Assembly: GCA_020429465.1 (NCBI GenBank)
Contig: JAGQLH010000071.1
Span: 1-7,139, forward strand
DNA length: 7,139 bases
Direction: 5' to 3'
Source of the DNA: Candidatus Dojkabacteria bacterium
GTDB taxonomy: Bacteria; Patescibacteriota; Dojkabacteria; B142; WJKM01
Below are positions 1 through 5,666 of the stretch, piece after piece. Position numbers and translations under genes: made by a program. The notes under the pieces were generated by a model. The model worked only from the letters and a program-made list of their open reading frames with translations, did not search any database and was not told the DNA's origin. Within the stretch, counting starts at the first letter, position 1. Each line of letters opens with the position of its first letter.

Positions 1-53
1 CTATTTGCGACTTGTATACTGATTAAGTCAAGCGAGATGGAATAAGAATAAAG

Positions 54-84
54 AAAGAGGTTGGAATTTTATTCCAACCTCTTT
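54..84. terminator. Rho-independent terminator, probably bidirectional
   Basis: A perfect 14-bp inverted repeat (arms 54-67 and 71-84) encloses a 3-nt loop. The A-rich left flank and T-rich right flank mean that both strands end the hairpin in a U-rich run. On the minus strand it lies 55 nt past the stop of the Gln-rich protein gene. On the plus strand it would stop any gene entering from the left edge. Confidence 0.8.
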
Positions 85-139
85 TACGTATTATTTTATG
101 TTTACTACTCGAGTCAAGCTCATTAGTAAGGCCCAATTT

Positions 140-1321
140 TTATTGAATTGGAGGTGGTGTTGGCGCTGCAGCCTGCTGTGTTGGCTGATTATTTACCCCC
201 ATTGGGTCGTTATTTTCCTGTGTGCCATCAGAAGCTACGACTGTTTGAAAATTTGTCTGTTGCTGTACCGGATCTGTATTTCCTAACGGTGGTGCTACTG
301 GAGGTGTCATAGGTGCTGCTTGTGGTTGTTGATCTTGTTGCGGTGACGTTCCCATTGGGTCTACCTGAGCTCCATTTGTATTCATTTGATTTAGGTCTTG
401 TTGTGATTGTACAGGTGCAGGTTGTGCTTCAGCTACAGTAGGCGTTGGTCCAGTAATTGGATCATGAGCAGGTGGAGCCGATTGTTCGATCGGATTGTTT
501 TGTTGTTGATCTGTCGGCATTCCTCCCATTGGAACCCCTTGCATAGGATCTTGAGTAGCAGATTGTTGTGGTACTGCTTGATCGTTTTGTGACTGGGCTG
601 GATCATTTACCACTCCCGATTCTTGCCCAGTAGGAGGAGTACTTGCTTGCTCCATAGTATTTTGGGGTTGTACTGGTGCAGCAGCAGGTTGCTGAGTTAT
701 ATCAGCTCCAGGCCCAGGAGGCATTCCTGCTTGTTGCTGATTCATCCCAAAGTCCATTGGTTGCATTCCTGGTATTACTGCATTATTAGATGTTTGATTT
801 GGCATCGTTGGCTGTTGCTGTGTTTGATCACTACTCAGTAAATCTGCTCCAGGAACAGGTGTTGATTGTTGTTGGGCTTCTGGTTGTATTGGTTGTTGTG
901 CAGCTTGCATAGGATCCGTTGTTGCCTGCTGTTGCTGGGAATTCATATCAGGACTTGGGGTTAAAAATGCAGAATCTTGCTGTGTTTGGTTAGGGGTTGC
1001 CATTTGCATAGGGTCTGCAGGCGTGTTGTCAGTCATAGACATACTCATATCCAAACCTTGTGGAGGTGTCATCATGTCATTTTGTGGAGCTGTTTGATCC
1101 ATTGGTTGCTGTGCGGTTGGGTCACTAGGAATTGCTGCACTCATACCACCGGATTCTGTCTGAGTAGTGGCTGCAAGGTTCCCTCCATTGTTTGGGGCAA
1201 CTGTTTGTGGTTCTTCTTTTTTCCCCTTCATTATAACTACCACCATGAGAGCTACTACGGTGACAAGAAAAACTCCTAATGCAATAAGTATATTGGTGTT
1301 ACCCAGTAAAGTCTGTAACAT
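140..1321 (-). CDS. Single-pass membrane protein with long Gln/Pro/Met-rich disordered tail, function unknown
   Basis: I do not recognise this 393-residue protein as a named family. Residues about 9-31 form one strongly hydrophobic helix, followed at once by a basic KGKK patch (32-35). The remaining roughly 355 residues are low complexity: Gln, Pro, Met, Thr, Asn and Ala dominate. I find no Lys or Arg after residue 35 and no Cys, Trp or Tyr anywhere, so the tail is acidic and almost certainly disordered. A loose Asp-Pro-Met motif recurs at 103, 136, 258, 331 and 382, with DPI, DPV and DPT variants between. The uncharged N-terminus and basic patch after the helix suggest, by the positive-inside rule, an outside N-terminus and a cytoplasmic tail; this is inference. 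The ATG follows a good sigma-70-type promoter and has no Shine-Dalgarno sequence. A terminator follows the stop, so it is probably monocistronic. Plus-strand frames over it are Leu/Arg/Trp-rich shadows. Confidence 0.85.
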   Translation of the reverse strand: MLQTLLGNTNILIALGVFLVTVVALMVVVIMKGKKEEPQTVAPNNGGNLAATTQTESGGMSAAIPSDPTAQQPMDQTAPQNDMMTPPQGLDMSMSMTDNTPADPMQMATPNQTQQDSAFLTPSPDMNSQQQQATTDPMQAAQQPIQPEAQQQSTPVPGADLLSSDQTQQQPTMPNQTSNNAVIPGMQPMDFGMNQQQAGMPPGPGADITQQPAAAPVQPQNTMEQASTPPTGQESGVVNDPAQSQNDQAVPQQSATQDPMQGVPMGGMPTDQQQNNPIEQSAPPAHDPITGPTPTVAEAQPAPVQSQQDLNQMNTNGAQVDPMGTSPQQDQQPQAAPMTPPVAPPLGNTDPVQQQTNFQTVVASDGTQENNDPMGVNNQPTQQAAAPTPPPIQ

Positions 1322-1358
1322 TTCGAAAATTCAATAAAAAATATGTATCAATATTTCC

Positions 1359-1387
1359 ATTTTAGGGAGAAGATCTAGGGAGGTCAA
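1359..1387 (-). promoter_or_regulatory. Promoter of the Gln-rich membrane protein gene
   Basis: Read on the minus strand, TTGACC (1382-1387) and TAAAAT (1359-1364) are separated by exactly 17 nt, a near-consensus sigma-70-type arrangement. The predicted start of transcription near 1352 gives an AU-rich leader of about 30 nt before the ATG at 1321. This is the only promoter in the window with a near-consensus -35 box. Confidence 0.6.
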
Positions 1388-1471
1388 GCTTTTTTTAGGT
1401 ATTACAACAATGCAAGTAGCAAGATTTTTACAATGAGTGTGTAGAGTAACCTATCCTTATGTACCAGTAAA

Positions 1472-2020
1472 TTATTTCTCTTTTATTATAAGGTGTTGGA
1501 TTTTGTACCCAAGTGCTTCGACAAGTTTGGTTCTTTTTTCAGTACTTTCATTGAGTTGAGGAATCTCGGGTTGTTCGAGCTCATACCCACAATTTGTGCA
1601 GTATTCCCAACTAAAATCAGTTATGATATTACACTGCTCACAAATTCTATGGAGAAGAAAACCGCAGGTACCACAGAAATTATCATTTTCTCGGCAAATT
1701 CCATCACATTTAGGGCAGACTGTTGCTTTTGCCTCAATCATACTTAGTGTGTGTTCTCGTTCATATTCCTGATCATCATCTACAGTGTGTTGTCTTCTAA
1801 ACATTGTGTAGGTGAATAGAAAAATTGGGAAAAATAGTATTGCCATAAGTATGAGCCACATTTTTTGTCGGGGATTTGTATAGCGTTTCCGAATGTCGAT
1901 AATAACAAATACCAATGGTACTAGGTAGACTCCTACGATGACTCCTACAAAAAGTACATCCATTAATAATTGCAACTCATTAGGATGAAGGAGGAATAAT
2001 GTTTCAAAAAATGCGTTCAT
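1472..2020 (-). CDS. Two-helix membrane protein with C-terminal double zinc ribbon
   Basis: This 182-residue protein has two hydrophobic segments, about 19-41 and 53-73, joined by a basic loop (IRKRYTNPRQK). An acidic linker (81-90) leads to a Cys-rich region. The cysteines are paired as CxxC at 102/105 and 116/119, then 127/130 and 141/144: two four-Cys zinc ribbons in tandem, typical of the double zinc ribbon (DZR) fold. The helical hairpin, with its Pro-containing second helix followed by RR, recalls the N-terminal membrane module of phospholipase D/cardiolipin synthase proteins (PLDc_N), but no catalytic HKD motif follows. Such ribbons usually mediate protein or nucleic-acid contact; what this one binds cannot be read from sequence. 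A helix-prone charged tail ends the protein. It has its own extended -10 promoter and no Shine-Dalgarno sequence. It is probably a separate transcript from the LysM gene, which ends 69 nt upstream. Confidence 0.88.
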   Translation of the reverse strand: MNAFFETLFLLHPNELQLLMDVLFVGVIVGVYLVPLVFVIIDIRKRYTNPRQKMWLILMAILFFPIFLFTYTMFRRQHTVDDDQEYEREHTLSMIEAKATVCPKCDGICRENDNFCGTCGFLLHRICEQCNIITDFSWEYCTNCGYELEQPEIPQLNESTEKRTKLVEALGYKIQHLIIKEK

Positions 2021-2055
2021 ACGCTGAATCGTTAAACAGAATTAGTGATAGGTGG

Positions 2056-2064
2056 ATTATAGCA
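2056..2064 (-). promoter_or_regulatory. Extended -10 promoter of the zinc-ribbon gene
   Basis: The minus strand reads TTGCTATAAT (2065 down to 2056), a perfect TGnTATAAT extended -10. No good -35 box is present at 16-18 nt, as expected for this class. The -10 ends 35 nt before the ATG at 2020. The identical 10-mer occurs on the plus strand at 3032-3041. Confidence 0.6.
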
Positions 2065-2089
2065 AATTCGATCAGAATCTCGAAAATTC

Positions 2090-2950
2090 TTAAGGCGTTC
2101 GAGTTGCAGTCGGGGTAGCATCTTGTGCAGCAATAGTCGCTGCTGTATTAGGTGTCGGTGGAGGTCCGTCAGATTCCATTGTAAAGTACCCGCCTGGGTA
2201 CCGATAATCATCCAGAACTCCGTTTGCGATTAAAATTACCAATTCTTCTGTAAGTTCCTGATCACTATAATATTGGTCATACAGATGCTTTAAGTGAGGG
2301 AAATTAATACCAGCAGGATAATCTATATTAGGATCTAAGCCGTCTAAGAAATCAAATATAGCTGGGAATTCCTGCTTTACATCAATAGTTGGGGTAAGTG
2401 TAGCGGTAGCTTCTGGTGTGGCTGTTACCTGTGCTGGTACACCAGTTACCAATGTGGAATCTGGATCGACATCATCCCTGCATGGAATATTAAATATTTT
2501 TCCTGGGTGAATTATGACAGTAGTCCCATCTCGTTCATACACTAATCCATTAGCACTCATTAATTCATCTAATGTAATTCTGTATTTTTGAGCAATGCTG
2601 AATGCTGTATCTCCACTTACTACGGTATGAATAGAACATGACCCAGCTGGAATTGGTGTTGACTCAGCAGATTCTGGAAGTGCTGTAGGTGTTCCGTTTT
2701 CTGGTTGTGGAACACCATTTGTATCTGCTTCTTCTCCGCTTCCACAGGCAGCTAGAGAAATCAAAGCTGTTCCAAGGGCAAATTTTCCTTTGTTCCGCCA
2801 TACTTTTCTAGGAATCTCTATAATCCAATTGATTGGGTTATTTACAAATTCACTAATACCATCGTGAAGGGCATTTCCTAGCCCTGCTATAAGATCCCAG
2901 TTTCTTTTGAGTCGATAATATTCTGCTGGTGTTGGTTTAAATAAAGCCAT
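2090..2950 (-). CDS. LysM-domain lipoprotein with Thr/Pro-rich linkers
   Basis: This 286-residue protein is probably a cell-wall-binding surface lipoprotein. Residues 57-69 are a short hydrophobic stretch ending in the lipobox LAAC, with Cys69 as the likely lipidation site, preceded by a basic segment (RKVWRNKGK). A Thr/Pro/Glu-rich linker follows. Residues 106-156 form one LysM domain, recognisable by the HTVVSGDTAFSIAQKY start, the DELMSANGL centre and the HPGKIFNIP end. Cys105 and Cys157 flank it exactly and could form a disulfide. LysM domains bind N-acetylglucosamine-containing glycans such as peptidoglycan. A second linker (about 170-187) leads to an acidic, Tyr-rich region (about 190-255) that I do not recognise, and the protein ends in a Thr/Pro tail. 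The roughly 50 residues before the signal are unusually long for a lipoprotein leader, yet no better start is visible downstream. The ATG follows an extended -10 promoter. Confidence 0.88.
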   Translation of the reverse strand: MALFKPTPAEYYRLKRNWDLIAGLGNALHDGISEFVNNPINWIIEIPRKVWRNKGKFALGTALISLAACGSGEEADTNGVPQPENGTPTALPESAESTPIPAGSCSIHTVVSGDTAFSIAQKYRITLDELMSANGLVYERDGTTVIIHPGKIFNIPCRDDVDPDSTLVTGVPAQVTATPEATATLTPTIDVKQEFPAIFDFLDGLDPNIDYPAGINFPHLKHLYDQYYSDQELTEELVILIANGVLDDYRYPGGYFTMESDGPPPTPNTAATIAAQDATPTATRTP

Positions 2951-2974
2951 CTAAAAAAATGTTAAGATATTCTG

Positions 2975-2983
2975 ATTATATCA
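2975..2983 (-). promoter_or_regulatory. Extended -10 promoter of the LysM lipoprotein gene
   Basis: The minus strand reads TGATATAAT, an exact TGnTATAAT. It lies 24 nt before the ATG at 2950, giving a leader of under 20 nt that ends in a U-rich run and lacks a Shine-Dalgarno sequence. No convincing -35 is present. It sits back to back with the plus-strand promoter at 3033-3041. Confidence 0.55.
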
Positions 2984-3032
2984 CTATCGGCTGGAAAATT
3001 GCTAGTTCGATTTGGTTGATTGTTTTTGTAGT

Positions 3033-3059
3033 TGCTATAATTCGAGACTTTTATATAAT
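3033..3059 (+). promoter_or_regulatory. Tandem -10 elements upstream of the Gly-rich small protein
   Basis: TGCTATAAT (3033-3041) is a perfect extended -10 with a possible weak -35, TTGGTT, at 3012-3017 (18-nt spacer). A second TATAAT lies at 3054-3059, with TTGCTA (3032-3037) 16 nt upstream as its possible -35. The second ends 35 nt before the ATG at 3095, close to the spacing seen at other genes here. Either or both may be used. Confidence 0.5.
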
Positions 3060-3094
3060 ACTAAAAGAGTCTGTGAATTTTTACTTTGTGTGGT

Positions 3095-3400
3095 ATGAAA
3101 CAAGAATTAGGTATAGTTATATCAAAAACTGGAAGGGAAATCCTTATGGGGGTTGTGGGAGGTTTAGTAGGGGGATTTCTTCCGGGTACTGGAATAGAAG
3201 ATATTTTTATTGGGATAGGTGCTGGAGTTCTTCATGAATCTTTCAATAGAGTCTCAGGTAATCATGCAAAATTAGCGCAATTCCTTATCAAATCACTAAC
3301 GTTGCCACTTATGTATCCTAATCAAGCAGTAGAATCCGCTATTTTTGGTGCGGTTTTTGCTAGTAGTATTGAGCTTATTCGAGCAGGTATTACTCGTTAA
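3095..3400 (+). CDS. Small Gly-rich hydrophobic protein, unknown function
   Basis: I do not recognise this 101-residue protein. Residues 16-45 are very rich in glycine and aliphatic residues, with several GxxxG or GG pairs (G19, G22, G23, G26, G27, G31, G33, G40, G42, G44) around a Pro-Gly break: a glycine-zipper-like pattern typical of tightly packed membrane or membrane-inserting helices. Two further hydrophobic stretches lie near 60-73 and 79-95. The ATG at 3095 is preferred over an in-frame TTG nine nt upstream. Two -10 elements precede it. Its last 11 nt overlap the end of the convergent aminotransferase gene. It is the only complete plus-strand gene in the window and diverges from the LysM gene. 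A longer overlapping frame from 2959 covers both promoters and turns Trp/Cys/Arg-rich, so I take it as a shadow. That this frame is a real gene is likely but not certain. Confidence 0.7.
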   Translation: MKQELGIVISKTGREILMGVVGGLVGGFLPGTGIEDIFIGIGAGVLHESFNRVSGNHAKLAQFLIKSLTLPLMYPNQAVESAIFGAVFASSIELIRAGITR

Positions 3401-4550
3401 GAGTAGATAGTTTTTTTGAAGCTCTTTCGAGAATTTCTTCAGGTTGGCAGAGTGAGATTCTAAAATATCCTTCTCCATTCTTTCCAAACGCCACTCCTGG
3501 AGTTATGAATACGCCGGTTTTTTCTAAAATTTCGTAGGAAAGTGATTCTACATCATCTGAATCTGATTTGCACCAAACATACAATGCACTTTTTGGCACA
3601 ATTGGTTTAAGTCCAATGCCTTCTGCCATCTTTACCACAATATCTCTTCGTTTCTCATATACTTTATTCCTTTCATCGATCCATGATTGTGGTAGTTGTA
3701 ATGCTTTTATAGCAGCGATTTGTAAAGGCAAAAAGATTCCAGTATCAATATTACTTTTTATCTTTAGCAATGCTGAAATCGATTCTTGATTTCCAACTGC
3801 CATACCAACTCTCCATCCAGCCATATTCCATGTTTTACTAAAACTATTAAATTCAATTGTTCGATCTTTTGCGCCTTTGAGCTCAAGAAAGCTCGGAGCT
3901 TTATATCCGTCAAAAGTTATATCTGCATATGGATTATCATGGGCGATGATGAGATCATATTTTTCTGCAAAATCTAGAATTACTTGGAAATCATCTAAAT
4001 CAGCAACAGCCCCAGTGGGGTTATTTGGGTAATTAAGCCAAATCATCTTTGTCTTATCTGAAACCAATTCTTCTAATTGAGCGATATTTGGGAGAAAGTT
4101 ATGTTCTTCTTTTAAATCATATCGAACGGGAACTCCCCCAGCCATAAGTGGACCAGTTGTGTATACTGAATAACCAGGATCTGGGATAAGTACTTCATCA
4201 CCTTCGTCAATAACAGCAAAATGAAGATTTGCGAGTCCTTCCTTTGAACCAATCAGGGGGAGTACTTCCGTTTCACCATTGATTTCAACGTTGAATCTAT
4301 TTTTATAATACTCTGCTATTCCTTCTTTAAGCTCCAATAATCCTGCGTATCCTGCATATTTATGTGTAGACTCTTTTCTACTTTGTTCTATGAGTTCAGA
4401 AATAACACTTTCTTCTGGAGGGAGATCGGGACTTCCAATACCAAGGTTTATTACTTTGTCACCAGTTTTTTCTTCGTAAGCCTTTATCTTTTTATTAACT
4501 CCTGCAAAGAAATAAGCTGGAAATTTATTAAGTCTGTTTGAAAGTTTCAT
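3390..4550 (-). CDS. Class I/II PLP-dependent aminotransferase (DapL-like; probable aromatic or prephenate aminotransferase)
   Basis: The 386 residues match the full length of a fold-type I aminotransferase. Visible landmarks are the N-terminal GIGSPDLPP motif, GSKEG (101-105), PDPGYSVY (Tyr127), NYPNNPTG (163-170, cofactor-binding Asn), HDNPYAD (Asp195, Tyr198), SFSKT with the Schiff-base Lys239, GWRVG (Arg247) and the carboxylate-binding Arg364 in YFRIS. The overall pattern is closest to the family usually annotated LL-diaminopimelate aminotransferase, which also contains alanine, aspartate and aromatic enzymes, so the substrate cannot be fixed from motifs. Its position after pheA and tyrA on the same strand favours the amination step of phenylalanine and tyrosine synthesis, acting on phenylpyruvate and hydroxyphenylpyruvate or directly on prephenate. 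A 216-nt gap with a hairpin separates it from pheA, so it may be transcribed on its own; I see no strong promoter there. Its 3' end overlaps the convergent small gene by 11 nt. Confidence 0.9.
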   Translation of the reverse strand: MKLSNRLNKFPAYFFAGVNKKIKAYEEKTGDKVINLGIGSPDLPPEESVISELIEQSRKESTHKYAGYAGLLELKEGIAEYYKNRFNVEINGETEVLPLIGSKEGLANLHFAVIDEGDEVLIPDPGYSVYTTGPLMAGGVPVRYDLKEEHNFLPNIAQLEELVSDKTKMIWLNYPNNPTGAVADLDDFQVILDFAEKYDLIIAHDNPYADITFDGYKAPSFLELKGAKDRTIEFNSFSKTWNMAGWRVGMAVGNQESISALLKIKSNIDTGIFLPLQIAAIKALQLPQSWIDERNKVYEKRRDIVVKMAEGIGLKPIVPKSALYVWCKSDSDDVESLSYEILEKTGVFITPGVAFGKNGEGYFRISLCQPEEILERASKKLSTLNE

Positions 4551-4719
4551 AGTGGTATGATTAAAAAATTTTATAGTGTTTTAATTTTTCTACGAATCTG
4601 TGCATGTTTGGATCTAATTTACTTAGTGGGGACAATTTAGTTTAAAACTGCTTTACTATATTAAGTTAAACGATGAATAACTACTAATAGTAAGGAAATA
4701 AAGAACGAACCAAGTTGGA

Positions 4720-4757
4720 TTCCCGCTCCTATCTGTCGACAGGCAGGTTCGCGGGAA
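4720..4757. repeat. REP-type imperfect palindrome between pheA and the aminotransferase gene
   Basis: Perfect 7-bp outer arms, TTCCCGC (4720-4726) and GCGGGAA (4751-4757), enclose an inner stem of CCT/AGG and CTG/CAG around a TCGA loop. The element is GC-rich in an AT-rich gap and starts 10 nt past the pheA stop. Outer arms of this TTCCCGC/GCGGGAA kind are familiar from dispersed REP-like palindromes in many bacteria. No strong U-run follows on the minus strand, so it is a poor intrinsic terminator, though it could stabilise the pheA 3' end. Only one copy lies in the window, so calling it a repeat is inference. Confidence 0.55.
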
Positions 4758-4766
4758 AGACACCGG

Positions 4767-5603
4767 TTACGTATCAATATATTCTCCAAATGTGTATGTT
4801 CCAAGTACTCGTACGTTACGTGTATGTTTTAACATTTCTGTTAACGCACTTTTCATTTTCTCATCACTTAGACCTGCCTCTAGATCAACATAAAATCTGT
4901 ACTCCCATGTTGTATTTAAGATTGGGCGACTTTCGATTTTAGAAAGTGAAATTCCAAGGTTGGAGAAAGATTCAAGGGCTTTTACCAGGGTACCTGGTGT
5001 ATGTTTTACTTCAAATTGCACGGTAGATTTATTAGTATCCTTTTTATATTCCTCTTCTCTGCTCAGAACAAAAAAACGAGTGTAATTTTTTGGATTGTCC
5101 TGAATCTTTTCTTCGAGTACTTCCATTCCGAATAACTCTGCAGCTAATTTACTTGCAGCAGCAGCATGTGTTTTATCTGCTTTTTTAGCAATCATCTCAA
5201 CTGCAGCACCATTATCATGGTAAGCATGTGGCTCAAGATTAGGATGTTCATGGAGAAAGTCCTTTATTTGACTCAAGCTTACACGATGGGTAAAAACATC
5301 AGTTAGTTCTTCAATTTTTGTTCCCGGTAAACCAATAAGGTGAAAATTAATTTTTAAATACAATTCTCCAATAATATGAAGATCGTAATTAGTCAGATGG
5401 TCATAATTTTCAAATATCGAACCATGAGTTGAGTTTTCAATGGGAAGGACTGCATAGTCCGCATTCTGTTCTCGAACATCATCAAAGAGTGCTTTGAATG
5501 TCTCTCGCTCTCGTAATGTTATATCCTCTCCAAACATATGCTGAGCAGCAATATGTGAATATGATCCTTTTGTTCCTTGTATACTGATTACCTTTTTAGA
5601 CAT
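4767..5603 (-). CDS. pheA: Prephenate dehydratase with C-terminal ACT domain
   Basis: This 278-residue enzyme converts prephenate to phenylpyruvate (or, if amination comes first, arogenate to phenylalanine). The catalytic domain spans about 4-175: it opens with IQGTKGSYSHIAA, carries PIENSTHGS (Glu56-Ser62) and ends with the hallmark TRF motif (Thr165-Arg166-Phe167), whose Thr is essential in characterised enzymes. Residues about 184-275 form an ACT domain with GTLV (194-197, usually GALV) and ESRP (214-217), the two phenylalanine-binding motifs, so feedback inhibition by phenylalanine is expected. The length is that of the monofunctional bacterial enzyme; there is no fused chorismate mutase domain as in E. 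coli PheA. It starts 63 nt after the tyrA stop with no strong promoter between them, so the two are probably cotranscribed. There is no Shine-Dalgarno sequence before the ATG. Confidence 0.96.
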   Translation of the reverse strand: MSKKVISIQGTKGSYSHIAAQHMFGEDITLRERETFKALFDDVREQNADYAVLPIENSTHGSIFENYDHLTNYDLHIIGELYLKINFHLIGLPGTKIEELTDVFTHRVSLSQIKDFLHEHPNLEPHAYHDNGAAVEMIAKKADKTHAAAASKLAAELFGMEVLEEKIQDNPKNYTRFFVLSREEEYKKDTNKSTVQFEVKHTPGTLVKALESFSNLGISLSKIESRPILNTTWEYRFYVDLEAGLSDEKMKSALTEMLKHTRNVRVLGTYTFGEYIDT

Positions 5604-5666
5604 GTTGCATTGCGTTTATAGTTAGAAATTTTATAAGAATTTATGTGTCTAACGAGTCCTTCATAT

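Noticed and set aside
1..45. Possible 3' end of a plus-strand gene: 14 open codons to a TAA at 43-45, nine nt before the terminator.
   Set aside because: Fourteen codons cannot be told from chance; the terminator is equally explained by the minus-strand gene. It needs the sequence to the left.
133..151. Small inverted repeat CCAATT/AATTGG around the stop of the Gln-rich gene.
   Set aside because: The stem is only six A/T-heavy pairs with no T-tract; the 54-84 hairpin is the credible terminator.
98..1279. Several plus-strand open frames of 60-100 codons across the Gln-rich gene.
   Set aside because: They are Leu/Arg/Trp/Ser/Cys-rich, as expected for the antisense of Gln/Pro/Thr codons, and no promoter or start context supports them.
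2067..2084. TTCGA/TCGAA inverted repeat upstream of the zinc-ribbon promoter, near the -35 region.
   Set aside because: Five-bp arms with an 8-nt gap are too weak to claim as an operator or terminator.
2959..3237. Plus-strand frame of 92 codons with a hydrophobic first half.
   Set aside because: It covers the -10 elements of both divergent genes, overlaps the better 3095 frame out of phase, and its second half is Trp/Arg/Gly/Cys-rich in the manner of a frame-shifted Gly-rich gene.
4570..4575. TATAAA on the minus strand 19 nt before the aminotransferase ATG.
   Set aside because: No -35 and no extended -10 in a very A/T-rich stretch; not distinguishable from chance.
11..5590. A 15-base exact match, CTTGTATACTGATTA, at 11-25 and 5576-5590 (inside pheA).
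   Set aside because: The flanks differ, the second copy lies in conserved coding sequence, and an AT-rich match of this length is not improbable in a 7-kb window. A genome-wide search would settle it.
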